Numbered from the stretch's first letter, positions 48,476 through 61,547 are shown. The stretch: 64,000 nucleotides of DNA from Mallotus nudiflorus (GCA_947683625.1 CANTUR010000009.1:8693501-8757500), one strand, 5' to 3'. The notes: a model not told the origin generated them from the letters alone. Numbers and translations: made by a program.

Positions 48476-49012
48476 GTGTGTCACTTAATGGCATGCCCAT
48501 GTTAGTTTCAGGAAGCTTGGCCATACTTATGGATGCGTACATCTTGCAATACTAACTTATGTCTCTACTTTCAAATTATAATTCAAAGTCACACTAAATA
48601 TTTTCAAAGTCAACCAAACATTTAAGCACACAAACAATTACACCTCAAAGTTTATAAATAAAGGCAAAAGTAAAGAAAACCTCCCTACTTATTTTTAGAT
48701 GCTGCATTACTCTGTATTCTTTGAATGACTTGAGAAAGGTTTCTGCTGTATGTATATCAAGGGTATTTAGAAAATTGCATGAAGAATAAAGCTCCTTATG
48801 AGGCATCAAACTAACTAAAAAATAATTAAATGAGTAAATAAAGAACACTTAGGTTATCTCCCAAGAAGTGCTTTGTTTATGTTCGGTCCTACGCTTGATT
48901 GTGGCTATGTGGTTCTTTATTTCTCTAGTGAAGGTAGAGTCTCCTTCATCTTCATTACATGCGATGGCCATTGTGGTGCACCCGTCTCCATTGTAGGTGC
49001 CTATTGTAAGTC
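48476..49012 (-). other. Element H: 3' non-coding region
   Basis: Between integrase and LTR. The minus strand contains AAGCACTTCTTGGGAGATAA near 48850, the conserved post-integrase phrase of Athila-type elements. No envelope-like ORF is visible; the open frame at 48645-48848 has no recognisable features. Confidence 0.6.
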
Positions 49013-50223
49013 CTAATGGCTTACAAGTTATGATATCTGCTCCCTAAAATATAACTTAATTCATTATCCATTCACTTTAAAGGTTTTACCTTTATTGCTT
49101 TGAATTACCACTACTCCATGGAGAAATACTTCCACTATTGTAAAGGGACTAGACCATCTAGACTTTAGTTTCCTAAGGAAGAGTCAAAGTGTTGAATTGA
49201 ATAAAAAAATGTTTTCCCATTTTTCAAAATGCTTTGGCTTGGCCATTTCATCATGCCATCTTTTAGTCTTGTCCTTGTAAAGTTTTGCATTCTTATAAGC
49301 CATATTCCTTATTTCCTCTAATTCATTTAGTTGGAGAAACTGCTTTACCCCTACTTTCTTGTAGTCCATATTTAGGGCTTTGATAGCCCACTATGCTTTG
49401 TGCTTGAGCTCCACTAGAAGATGACAGGCCTTACCAAACACTAAATGATATATTGACATTCCAAGTGGAGTTTTAAAGTAGGCCTATAATGCATCATCGA
49501 GCTTAAATTCCCAATCTTTTTTAGAATCTTCCCATTCCCATTCCAAGTGGAGTTTTAAAGTTATTCATTGTCTTTTTTAGAATCTTCTTTAATTATTTGT
49601 TACTCACTTCAACTTGCACATTGGTCTGTAGGTTGCACTATGTAGAGACCTTATGCTTTATACTATATCTTACTAGGATGATTTCAAACTATTTGTTGTA
49701 TAAATGACTTCCTCTATCACTTACAATGGCCCAAGGAGTCCCAAACCTTGTGAAGATCTTTTTCAACAACTTGCATACAAGCCTGAGCCTCAACCCATTT
49801 TGACATATAGTCAACACAAACAAGAATGTATCAACTCTTAAAATAGGGGGGAAATGTTCATATAAAGTCTATACCCCATACGTCAAATAGTTCAACCTTT
49901 AGAATTCTAGCTTGTATCATAGCCTCTTTCCTTGTAAGTCCCCCACTATGTTGACACTTATCATAGTTCATGATAAAGTTTCTAGCATCCTTAAATACAT
50001 AAGCCTAATACAATCCACTTTTAATTATTTTAGTTGTTATCTTGTTTGGTCCATAGCACCCACTATAGGGAGAACAATGATAGTGGTGCATCACATCATA
50101 TATCTCTGAATCAAGAATGCACCTTCTTACTAAACCATTATGGCATAATTTCCATAAATAAGGATCATCCCACACATAGCTCTTTGCATCATGCATAGGC
50201 TTCTTTCTTAGGAATTTGCCCAC
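49013..50223 (-). pseudogene. Element H: Athila integrase
   Basis: The N-terminal zinc region at 50005-50223 reads P-Y-L-W-K-L-C then H-H-Y-H-C-S-P-Y-S-G-C-Y-G; the H-x-H...C pattern is partly replaced (first Cys of the pair lost). The core (49400-50000) is heavily broken. The C-terminal part at 49184-49369 has L-N-E-L-E-E-I-R-N and Y-K-D-K-T-K-R-W-H-D, and it ends with G-K-T-F-K-V-N-G-Q near 49050. Confidence 0.82.
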
Positions 50224-51404
50224 TTGAAAGAAAATAAGCTAAGTCTGCATACCAGGGGATAAATGCAACTATAAATAGTGTCTCATATTGAAAAGTCTCC
50301 TTGATGGATGCTTTATCATTGTTCCCTTTTTCTAAGTGAGAGAGGTGGTCAGCTACCAAGTTCTCTGAGCCCTTCCTATCATTGATCACTATATTAAACT
50401 TTTGAAGTATAAGTACCCATCGAATTAACCTTAGCTTAGAATCTTTTTTGGATAATGGATATTTTATAGCTGCATGATCTATGTACACTATCACTTTTGA
50501 TCATAAAAGATAATAATGAAACTTATTAAAAGCAAACACAATAGCTAGCATCTTCTTATTTATTGTGGCATAGTTGAGTTATGCTTCCAAGAGAGCCTTG
50601 CTATCATAGTATATCATATGCAACCTTTTGTTTTTACGCTACCATAAAACAGCTCCTATGGCTTGGTCACTAGTGTCACACATCAGTTTGAATGGAAGGC
50701 TCTAATCTGGTGGTACCACAATGGGCGCTGATGTGAGTTCCTTCTTCAACTTGTTAAAAGTATCTTTACGATCATTACTGAACTTAAAAGGGGCATCCTT
50801 TTCTAGCAACTAAGAAAAGTTTAGAAATTTTAGAAAAATCCTTGATGAAATGTCTGTAAAGGTCAGCATGTCCAAGGAAGCTTCTAACACCCTTTACATT
50901 AATTGGATAATTGAGATTTTCAATTGTCTCTATCTTAGCTCAATCAACCTCTATTCCCTTTGCTAAAATCTTGTGTCCTAACACTATGCCTTCATCCACC
51001 ATAAAGTGGCATTTTTCCCAGTTTAGCACCAAAGTAGTTTCCTCATATCTTGCTAATACCTTCTCTAAATTATTAAGCCAACCATTAAATGAATATTGAA
51101 ACACTCATAAGTCATCCATGGAGACCTCTATGATATCCTTGACTAAATTAGAGAAGATAGCTATCATGCAACATTGAAATGTGGCAAGGGTATTGCATAA
51201 TCCAGAAGGCATTTTCCTATAGGCATACATGCCATAATGATAGGTAAATATTATTTTCTCTTAGTCCTCTAACGCTAGGGAAATCTAGTTATAGCCTAAG
51301 TAGCCATCAAGGAAGTAGTAGAAAGTATGTCTTGAAATTCTCTTAAGCATTTGATCAATGAATGGCAAGAGAAAGCGGTATTTTCTTATGGCATTATTGA
51401 GCAT
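50224..51404 (-). pseudogene. Element H: Athila RT (5'-truncated) and RNase H
   Basis: Minus strand. It starts at L-P-F-I-D-Q-M-L (about 51360) with Y-Y-F-L-D-G-Y, then M-P-S-G-L-C-N. The catalytic box reads S-M-D-D instead of F/Y-x-D-D (about 51110-51120). L-N-W-E-K-C-H-F-M-V and V-R-S-F-L-G-H follow. RNase H ends at 50189-50494 with V-Y-I-D-H-A-A-I-K-Y and N-L-V-A-D-H-L-S-H-L. The fingers part of RT, protease and gag are missing: the frame joins directly to a truncated LTR at about 51404. Confidence 0.85.
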
Positions 51405-52709
51405 TGACTCAAAATCTAATTATTGTAATCCAGTTCGTAGTCATGCTTAAGATGCTACCACTATGATTCTTATGAATCTCTCTCGAGTTTTTACAAGGTG
51501 AGTTTATTAATTAAATTACGAATTAGAATTTATGGACTCTTGCCTCTCTAAACCCTAATTAATAAATCTTTTATAAACTTATGCTCTTAATGTAAATATG
51601 CAATATTAACTCTTAATTCGTATCTCTACTCAAATTAAAACTTAATAGTTTTCATTCTATGTCCCTAAATATTAATCTCCTCTCAGTCTTAAACACTTAG
51701 CAAAAAATAATTCAATTTGATTGTTAAAACCCTTAGGTATAAATCATCTCTCGATCTTGATACACCTAACTTAAGTAATTAAATTATTAATTAAGCAAAA
51801 GGATAAAACCATAAACATGACATGAACTGAGGTTATAATTAAAAAGAAATATATGTTCAATACACCTCTAGGTTACTCATATTACTCTATTACAAAATAA
51901 AACTAAGCTATCATGTTTATAAAGAAAATAAGTAAATAATTAAAGAAAAAGCAATCATGATTAAATATAAGATTAGAAAATATAAAGCCCCCTAATCCTT
52001 GTTTAATTACTCCTTGGATTGCTTTTCTCCTTCACTATCTTCTTGTATTTCTTTGCTCATTAATGATTCCATCTCTTGTCCTTTGATCCCCTTTTTCCTC
52101 TCCTCTCATTGCCTTTATAGCTCCACTAGGAATTAGGTTGCACTTAGAATTCAATACAGAATTTTAACACACCATCTAGAAAAAAAAAGCCTCGGCTTGC
52201 GTATTTCGCATGTGACATGACCATGCTTCCTTAAGTAACATAGGAGTATTAGGTCCAACATGGCCATGCAATCCTTTGTCACACTCGTGCTACTCTTCCC
52301 CTTTGTCTTCTTATGACATGGCCAAAGTTTAATTAGCACAAGTGTGTTGGGTCCAATATGGCTATGCAAACCTTTGGCACGCCATGCTACTCTTACCCTT
52401 TATCTTCTTATGACATGGCCATGCTAAATTGATGTCATGGCCATACTTCTCTTCTTTATTTGACTTCTTACCCCTTGACATCTTGCTCTTCATGGCATGG
52501 GTGCATTGGGTCCAACACACCCTTGCCATCTTAATGCCTATAAGTAGAATAAAATCAAACATCAGAATTCTAAAATGGATAGAAAATATGAAATCCTTAA
52601 TTTATATGAATTTTGCATGATTATGTATCTATTTTACTTAAAATGCACTAACATTAATTTAATCATATTCAAAATTAACCTAATTTTTACTAAGAAAATA
52701 CAATTATCA
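51405..52709 (-). mobile_element. Element H: second LTR, missing its PBS-side 235 bp
   Basis: Begins at GCATTGACTCAAAATCTAAT, which corresponds to 46907 inside the other LTR, and ends TACAATTATCA at 52709. The junction with RT at about 51404 is therefore a deletion that removed the end of this LTR, the PBS, gag, protease and the start of RT. Confidence 0.82.
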
Positions 52710-53703
52710 ATGGAGAGCCAAGACTTAAATTTATTTTGGAAACTTTTTTTAGGTCTTTATAAGGTCTCACTTTTCACATTAACTAATGTATTTAATTATT
52801 TCAATTAATATCTCATATTAATTAAATATAATTAAATTGATAACATTTATTGTATGACTTCTATTTATATATACACATATCATATATGCATATAGCATAT
52901 TATAACATACATATCACATATGTAAACAAAACATGCAAAACTGGATGCACAAATAAGGAATAAGTTACAAAATAACATAGCCTATTATAATTCTTCAAGG
53001 CATGAAACTCCTTATTACCATCTCCAAGGATTTCCATCTTGAACACTTCAAGCTTCTTGTCATAACTTTTGTGACTTACAATTAATCCTTGGCATAACAA
53101 GGTTAATATTACATCTTAATAATTTTATGTACTTAACATATAATTGCTCATCAAATAATAAAATTAGTTATTATTACAAATATAAGGATAAAATCTAAGT
53201 CCATAATGACTTCTTGTAAATAATGATCGATATGCAAAATTAAACATAATAATAATTTTTTTCATTATTATTATGCTAAAGTACCAAGCTATAGCTACAA
53301 TACTGCGGTTACTGCAGTACCACTATTGTTATAGTACCATGCAGTAGCTTATCAGCTATAGTAAAGTATTTGCAACAGCACCACTATTGTGACAGTACCG
53401 GGCAATAGCTTATCATTATAGTAATGTATTCACAATAGTACCATAACTGCTATAGTATCAAGCAATAGCTTAGCATCTACACTGCTAAAAATTCTAAGAG
53501 AAATTTAAGCATATTAAATCATAACTCTTGCAATTAACAATTAATTATAATAATAACACTTGCAATTATTAATTATTTATAATTAATAATTACATATTGT
53601 ATTATTTATATAATTATTAGTAATTTAATATCTCATATTAAATCTAAAAATTTAATTAATAACATGTATTATTATTAATTTAGCATGTGTTAAGTGAAAA
53701 AAG
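52710..53703 (-). other. Element G: copia leader with minisatellite
   Basis: Matches the leader of C (23700-24520), so G is the same copia family. At 53278-53480 about three units of 65-70 bases repeat the phrase GCAATAGCTTATCATTATAG with CTATAGTACC-type neighbours; C has only one remnant unit (about 24385). Gag and pol of G are not in the window: H is inserted at 52709/52710. Confidence 0.7.
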
Positions 53704-53717
53704 GAGCTTTGATACCA
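53704..53717 (-). promoter_or_regulatory. Primer-binding site of element G
   Basis: Minus strand reads TGGTATCAAAGCTC, tRNA-Met type, one base from the LTR. Confidence 0.85.
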
Positions 53718-53718
53718 C

Positions 53719-54236
53719 TGTTAGGAATCAGTTATGCTACTTAGGCATCAAGACTTGTATGGTGAGCACAAACCTAAGTAGAGCAAATTGAAAAAAAATT
53801 TACCCAACATAGCTCTTCATCACATGAAGAATTCTAATCATAAGCATCGATTTACATTCAAACACATAGCTAAAAATTTAAAACAACATGTAAACAACAA
53901 CATAGAAATTCTAAGTTTAAAAATACTTACAAATTTGTTAGCTTTAAATTTCTTTGGTTCAACTCTTGAATCAAATGCCTAGCCTCCCAAGAATTAGGCC
54001 TCTAACTTGAAACACTAAAGTTTTGCCAACCACCTTCTTGCCTTGATTAGGCTTAGTAGCAAGTACCCTCTCCAAATAACCCTTTTAAACTTCCACTAAC
54101 TTAGTTCACTTGGAAGAATTTAGAGTTTATTTTGTGTACATGTTGCTTTTCCTTTTAGTATATTTTTTTACCAAAAAACTCTCTACGCTTTCTTAAAGTA
54201 ATAACTTATATTGATTTCTCTATATTATTTGCACAT

Positions 54237-54289
<53 letters not shown>

Positions 54290-55502
54290 CTCTTCTAATG
54301 ATTTGTGTGTAGAGAAAGTGAGTTGACATAGACATGTACAAATTATACATCACTTATACCACATCATTAGTATATAACTTTGCATGCTACCTTGTATGCA
54401 CCTTTGACATGGTTAGTGAACAAATTGTGCAACTTACTACATAATTACCTTGCCACCTTGACATTAAAACATCATTAGCTTGCTACCTTGACATAGTAAT
54501 GTATAAAGAAATATATAGAAAATACATCTCATGTATTATATTTATCCAAAGTCAACATTTTACATATAATTATTAATAATTTAATATCTCATTAATCTAA
54601 TTAATAACATATATTATTATTAATTTAATATCTCATATTAAATTTAATAATTTAATTAATAACATAAATTTTTTATTATTTTATTATTTTAATTAATATC
54701 TCACATTAATAAAAAATAAATTAATAATAAAACTCTTTTTGGAATTAGATTTCATGATATACTAGAATCATTGCTTAAAGTATAAATCAAATTCCATGAA
54801 TCTCAATTAATTGATTAAACTCTTTAATCAATAATTACATTAATATTAAATGGTGAAACTTTTTCAAGTCTAAATGTGAAAATCCCAATTATGCACATTT
54901 AGTTCTCAAAAGTTGTGAGTGACCCCAAGCATTGATATCACAACTATCCAATTATATATGAATACATATATTGATTCACATGAACCTCAAGGTTATAATT
55001 ACCATGCACTAAAATCTATTCATTATTAGATCCCAATATAGCCTAGATTCAAGGTTTAATCAAACTCTAATAGCTTTATCATATGACCTAATCTTAAGTT
55101 ATTCATTATACAATATAACTAATACAACAAACAATTTCTAGCACTAAAAATTTTTTAGATTGTGTTATGTTTATCCTTGCTAGGAACATATTCATCAAGA
55201 ATAAACTTAGATAGCATAGGATCTATCTTGGTTCACTCCAGGCAATGAATCCCATTTTAGTGAAACACTTATCCCTACATTTAACTAACTAGAGTAACCA
55301 CATGCCATATACCCATGTGTCAATAATACAAGTATGTAAGCGGTAACAAACTCTAACCACTTAAATGTGGTTGACCATGTTACCTTAAGTAAAAATACTA
55401 TATGCACCATTATAACCTAGATTGTGCTTGTTGATTATAAGTGAGTGTCCTTGTAATCATAAATGTAACGTCAATATTTGATCCACCCATCATATGAGTA
55501 TC
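53719..55502 (-). mobile_element. Element G: 5' LTR, interrupted
   Basis: Starts TGTTAGGAATCAGTTATG and parallels the solo LTR 19794-21968 as far as CATATGAGTATC, where Sirevirus-like element F begins. A (TA)n microsatellite fills 54242-54284. The remaining LTR would lie beyond the right edge of the window. Confidence 0.83.
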
Positions 55503-56992
55503 TTAAAAGAGTCCTAGAGAGGGGTGAATAGGACTATCAAATAAAATGAGAAATTAAAAGAATTATTCATAAGAATCAAATAGAAGTTGAGAAGGAAGAA
55601 TGAAGAACACAAAGATTTAAGGAGTTCAGATTAAACAACAATACTACATCTCCACCTAAGTTATCCCCAGGTTAAGATTTTCAATCACCTACAATCTTAT
55701 TCACTGGATTGAGATTATACAAGAGTTTTATGGCTCACTCTTATAACCTTTCAACATGAGTTTTCAAGGCTCACTCAAAAAACCAAAAACCAAGTGTTTC
55801 AATGGACAATACTTAAACCAATTCCTTTAGAAATAAATATCACTTCCCTTCTAATCTAACCTAAGATTTAAAATGAAGAGAAATTCTATTTCTAACACAC
55901 ACCCAACTCTCACAAGAGTTATACAAACAAATAATTATTTAAGAGAATTTGAGAGCTCAATAAATGCTTAAGAAATAATGAATGATAAATAAGTTACTTA
56001 ACTTCCATTTAGCTCTAAAGTATTTACACTAAAAAATATAGTTGTTGGATGTTCAAATTATGTGTCCAACATTTATATTTTGAATTATTGAGACTGATGT
56101 TGTCAGACAGGTATTCATGGATTGAAACAATGATTGGCTCCTTAAGACATTTGAATTTGCTTACACTTTCCTTATACAAGCTGTAGATATTTGAATTAAA
56201 TTTCCATATTAATTTGAATCACCTAAATTGGACTTTTTTAGCCTAATATATGTCGAAAATACTACGGGTTGTGCAATCTATAATTGAGATACGATTAGAC
56301 AGCTATACCTAAATTGAAGCCGGGATTTAATCATCAAAAAAATTTAATTTGCCCGTAATTCTTCATTAAAGTTGTAGATATTTGAATTATATTTTCATAT
56401 CATTTTTAATCACCTAAATTGTACTATTTTAGCTCAGGATATGTCCAAAACACTAAGAGCTATGCAATATGAAATGCAGAATACTGTTAGATAGCTATAC
56501 ACAAGTTGAAGCTATGATTTGCTCTAGAAGTAATTAGAATTTTCCTACCTGTTCTTCACAAAAGTTGTAGCTATTTAAATTTTCTTTTCATATTGTTTTG
56601 AATCACCTAAATTCAACTTATGTAACTCAAGATATGTCCAAAATACTAAGAGATGTATAGTCTGAGATGACAGACGTATACATGGATTTCAACTCAAAAT
56701 TTTCATAAACAAATGAACTTTGATTTTGATAGATAAGTCAAACTCATAAAGCTCAAGATGTCTACTTCAAATGTTAAGAAGCTCATTTTCTCAATTAAGA
56801 GCTCTAAAGATGTCAAAAGCCTTCTTGAATCTTAAAGGTTCAATTTGCCCAAAAAGTCAATATTTATCCAAAAGTGTATATGCTTGGTATATGTTTGGCA
56901 TATAATTCCTTACAAGCTTAATTAAAATTATTAATATAAAAATTATTTGTCAAAGTCCAAAATTTGGAGTTTGATCATGCAAATGGTTAATA
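55503..56992 (-). mobile_element. Element F: 3' LTR (Sirevirus-like)
   Basis: The left end carries GTCCTAGAGAGGGGTGAATAGG, a phrase typical of Sirevirus LTR termini (CCTAGAGGGGGGTGAATAGG type). The right end meets a polypurine tract at 56993. It contains three tandem units of about 190 bases (56165-56650) around AAGTTGTAGATATTTGAATT, CACCTAAATT, GATATGTCCAAAA and CACTAAGAG. Exact termini are uncertain because no second copy is present. Confidence 0.7.
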
Positions 56993-58792
56993 ATCTCCCT
57001 CTTTTTGGCTTTAACAACCAATTTTAAAAGATAATAAATAGTGTGTGTGAATGTGACAAAAGTAAATAATATGTATAAGCATGCTAATTAAAATAGCTCC
57101 CCCTTTCAAATTAAATAGATGCAAAATGAGAAAGTATTTTATTCCCCCTTAACATATGCATAAATTCAATATTTATCATGTATCAGAGTATATAATTGAA
57201 TTATTATAGCGTGTATAAGGGTTTAACAAATCTATTCCTTTAACAAAATATATTTCTTTATTTCTCCTCCTTTTTGGACATGATAAGAAATATAAATTTT
57301 ATTATCCTTCTTGAAAATAAAATATAAATAATATAAAATATGGTAGGAGGGACAAGAACATGGCCTAATATAACAAATAATCATAACATTATCATTAAAA
57401 AATGTTAGACAACATAAAGGAAATAATTTCAAGCATATATGCATATAGTGCTATTATAATGCATCACAAAATAGTACATATGCTATATTGAAACTTCACA
57501 TGATTATAGAAAGTTTAGTTAGTCAATTAATCATACATAATCATGTGGCACTTAGCATATCCTAAATACAAACACAATTTTTTATCCCCTAAGCACATAG
57601 CTTCTTCTCCCCCTTTGTCAAAGACAAAAAGAGAAAAGAGATATATAAAGGGAAATAGACCTAAGGGACCAATAATACTAGGGAATAAAATATCAAGAAC
57701 CAAAACAATAAAAGCAAAGATACTCAAAATCATTTCATTTTTATAGATAAAAAATATTCCCAAGAAGAATTTATACATGAATATGAATTTTGTAGTTATA
57801 AGCATAATTGATAGTCATGAATAAATAAAAAAATTCACGTCATATATAAACAAAGTAAGCAAAACAAGGCTTTTTATTGCAAGGACAAAACTAGCCACAC
57901 TTACATTATTACTATGCAAGTATAAAAAATATATGTAAAATAAATTCAAATAATTTTCTCCCTTTATTTCAATGAATTATAAAAATTGATATTAAGAACA
58001 CACTATATCATATAGTTATGTCACTAACACAAACAAATCTTTGTAAAAAAAAAAACCTATTCCTTAAAAGAAATTAACTAGGTACGCATGCAAACTCAAT
58101 TATTTTTGCCTCCTTTGACAAAAGCAAAGATAGATCAAATCTTGAAAAAATATTCATGCCTTATCGAAGATCAAAACAATTCCTAATTGGAATTGATACA
58201 TTAATAAATTAAACATTAATTATGCATGTATAAACATAATAAACAATATCCATGCATAAATATAATAAAAAAATAAACAAACTCAAATATTTCTTCCCCC
58301 TTGTCAAAATGCAAATAAAATTGTATTAAAAAGATAGAGCTACAATGATATTAAAATACCAATTATAGACAAGACATAAAACTAGTAGCTCATGCCCTAT
58401 ATCTAGAAAATATCTAGAAAATAAATTGGGCATAAACTGTCATAAAATGAATTAAAAAAATAGACTAATAGCTCAAAACTTAGATATAGAAAGTATACTA
58501 AAAATAAATAAAATAAAAACTAGTATAAAATGAATTAAAAGAAATTAAAAAATTGTTGACTAGGAGAAATATTTTTGCTAAATTAAAATAATTAATTAAT
58601 TGAATTTAGCTCAATAATTAATTATTAATTTGAAAAATATGAGGGCTTTTAAAAAATTGAATGAATCCACATAAATCCAAATTGAATAAAATTAATACAA
58701 AGATCATGCAAATGGGAAATACAATATATCATGTATATAAAGTAAATATGCTAAAACAAATAATTGTGAAACAAAATATATACATGACGCTG

Positions 58793-58852
<60 letters not shown>

Positions 58853-58905
58853 AAGCACATGATCACATAAGAATCCAAACATCAATTCATCAATTTAATA
58901 ATTGA
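56993..58905 (-). other. Element F: 3' region with repeated polypurine tracts
   Basis: Non-coding, AT-rich. On minus it holds repeated PPT-like signals: AAAAAGAGGGAGATT (56995), GAAAGGGGGAGC (57100), TAAGGGGGAATA (57140), GACAAAGGGGGAGAAG (57600), GACAAAGGAGGC (58110) and GACAAGGGGGAAG (58300). Multiple PPTs between RNase H and 3' LTR are a known Sirevirus trait. A (TA)n run occupies 58795-58849. Open frames at 57232-57805 are unconvincing. Confidence 0.7.
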
Positions 58906-59570
58906 TCATGACAAGCTTGAGCCATTAATCATACCAAGTTCATGCTTAATAAAATTCAATCTTTCCTCACAAAGAGGCTTGGTAAAGATATATGCTCATT
59001 GATGATTAGCATCAACAAAATCAAGAAAAATATCACCATTTTGCACATGATCACACAAGAAATGATGTCTATTGTCAATATGCTTAGTTCTAGAATGGTG
59101 AATGGGATTTTTACTAAGGTTTTTAGCACTTGCATTGTTACATTTAATTAGAATGTGATTAATATCAATGCCATAGTCCAAAAGTTGTTGTTTTTGCCAT
59201 AGAACTTGGGTGCAACAATAACTAGCCGCCACATATTTTGCTTCAGTTGTGGACAAGGCAACTGTAACTTCTTTCTTACTAAACTAAGAAACTAAGCAAT
59301 TTCCTAAAATTTCACTAGTTCTAGAAGTTCTTTTTCTATCTAGTAAGCTACCGGCAAAGTCAGCATTAAAATAACTAATCAAGTGAAAGGAAGAATTCCT
59401 AGGATACCAAGGTCCTAAATGCATTGTACCATAAAGATATTAGAAAAATTCTTTTAATAACATTCAAATGAGACTCCCTAGGACTTGATTGAAATGTAGC
59501 ACCCAAGCAAGCAGTAAATATAATATCGGGTCTACTAGCGGTTAAATAAAGAAGGGATCCAATCATACCT
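58906..59570 (-). pseudogene. Element F: copia RNase H and pol C-terminus
   Basis: Minus 58996-59256: S-T-T-E-A-K-Y-V-A-A, W-x-K-Q-Q-L-L-D-Y-G, then H-S-R-T-K-H-I-D, all standard copia RNase H. Past one stop, the end I-F-T-K-P-L and a TGA at 58908-58906. Upstream to 59570 the frame carries further stops. Confidence 0.88.
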
Positions 59571-60440
59571 CTAAATCACTTTTCGTGAACTGGTTTGCCA
59601 TTCTCATCCTTGTTGAGTTTGGTTGTGGTGCTCATTGGTGTTTTACTTGATTTAGCTCGATCCATTCTAAACTTCTTAAGAATGTCCCTTGCATACTTGC
59701 TTTGATTAATGGAAATCCCATCTTTACATTGCTTGATTTGAAGTCCAAGAAAGAACTTGAGTTCTCCCATCATACTCATCTCAAATTCTCCTTGCATTAG
59801 TTTAGAAAGTGCCTCACACAAGTAATGGTTAGTAGCACAAAAAATAATATCATCAACATAAATTTGAACAATTAATAAATCATGCTTATATTTCTTTATT
59901 AAAAGAGTTGTGTTAACCTTTCCTTTAGAGAAACCTTTCTCTAATAAAAATTTAATCTTTCATACCAAGCTCTTGGAGCTTGTTTCAATCCATACAATGC
60001 TTTAGACAATTTAAAAACATGATTTGGAGAATTAAAATTTTTAAAACTTGGAGGTTTTTCAACTTATACCTCCTCTTCAATAAAACCTTTTAAAAATGCA
60101 CTTTTAATATCAATTTGATAAAGTTTAAAATCCATGTATGATACAAATGCAAGTAGCTTCCTAATAGCTTCAAACCTTACAACGAGGGCAAAGGTTTCAT
60201 CATAATCAATACCTTCTACTTGATTATAACCTTTAGCTACTAGTATAGTATTGTTCCTAGTTATGACACCTTGTTCATTCATCTTATTTCTAAACACCCA
60301 TTTGGTGCCTATAATAGGATAATGTTTAGGTCTAGCAACCAAGGTCCAAACCTTATTTCTTTTAAATTGATTTAATTCTTCTTGCATAGCAAATACCCAA
60401 AATTCATCACACAAGGCATCACCAATATTTTTTGGTTCAA
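59571..60440 (-). pseudogene. Element F: copia reverse transcriptase
   Basis: Pieces at 60064-60414 (W-T-L-V-A-R-P, G-T-K-W-V-F-R-N-K, A-K-G-Y-N-Q, I-D-Y-D-E-T-F-A, Q-I-D-I-K-S-A-F-L) and 59576-59821 (G-E-L-K-F-F-L-G-L-Q, Y-A-R-D-I-L-K-K-F). Y-V-D-D is intact near 59845-59860. Frameshifts near 59900-60060 separate the two. Confidence 0.9.
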
Positions 60441-60941
60441 TTTGAGAAATAAAGGCTAAATTAACAGTAGACTTTAATTGAGATATAGTAGTTACCCCTT
60501 TTGTAGTGTCACCTATAATGAGGTCTTAAGGATGAGCTTTCTTGAATTGTCAATCCTTTGGAAGTTCATCCTTCAAGGTAGGTTGAGATGTCTCCTCATT
60601 TTCCTTCTTGCTTGGATCTTTAAGCTTACTAGTATTTTCTTATTGTGTTTCCATAATTTCATTGTCACCTATAAGATCATCAACACTACAAACATCCTTT
60701 ATAGGATCAAGTGAGCTTGATTTCTCAAATACCATGTGCATTGACTCTTTAACTACTAGAGTAACTTATTAAAGTTCCTATATGATTTGCTAGAGATGGA
60801 ACAACCTAAGAAAATTCCAAGATTATCCTTAGTGTTCAATATAAAGCACTTGCATCTAAATACTCTTAGATATGAGATTTTGGGTTTTCTATTGTTACAT
60901 AGCTCATAAGATGTTTTATTTAAAATTGGTTTTTTGAAAAC
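60441..60941 (-). pseudogene. Element F: integrase-RT linker
   Basis: Degenerate minus-strand linker, acidic and S/T-rich, as usual between copia integrase and RT. The plus-strand open frame at 60478-60714 is a shadow. Confidence 0.6.
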
Positions 60942-61547
60942 TCAGTTTAAAATATGACAACATGTGCTAACAGCTTCTGCCCAAAAGTATAAAAGCAAAT
61001 TATACTCATGAAGTATTATTCTAGCCATTTCCATAAAAGTTCTATTTTTCCTTTCAACTACCCCATTTTTATTATGGGTTTTAGGAGATGAAAATGTATG
61101 AAAAATACCATTTTCATTACAATAGTTTTTGAAAAATTCATTTTCAAATTTAGTTCCATGATCACTTCTAATGGATGAAATACAAAATCCTTTTTCTTTT
61201 TTAACTATTTTTGAACAATTTTCAAAAGCTTCAAATGCATCATTCTTATAGGCAATAAAACACACCTAAGTGTGTCTACAGTAATCATCAATTAATACAT
61301 AAGCATAGTGCATTCCATTGACACTAGCAACTCTAAGTGGTCCAAATAAATCCATATGTATAAGTTCAAGTGGCCTAGAGGTGGACACTACATTTTTTAG
61401 CTTAAATGAGGACTTGGATTGTTTTCCCTTTTGACAAGCATCATAAAGTTTATCTTTAGTGAATTCATGTTTAGGTAAACCAATTACAAGTTCATGTTTA
61501 CAAAGATCATTCAAAAGCTCAAATTTTGCATGTCCTAATCTTCTATG
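60942..61547 (-). pseudogene. Element F: copia integrase
   Basis: All three catalytic positions are visible: D in H-M-D-L-F-G-P (61266-61514 piece), D in R-S-D-H-G-T-K-F and E in V-V-E-R-K-N-R (60942-61265 piece). A stop after R-H-T separates them. The zinc-binding GAG-pre-integrase part lies at the right end. It is the best-preserved integrase in the window. Confidence 0.9.

Noticed and set aside
48476..48890. Possible envelope-like ORF after integrase of the Athila element
   Set aside because: Some Athila elements have one, but here only about 0.5 kb of non-coding sequence separates integrase and LTR.
57232..57805. Hydrophobic open frames suggesting a membrane protein
   Set aside because: AT-rich frames in the PPT-rich 3' region of F, with low-complexity F/I/L/Y composition and no conserved start or partner copy.
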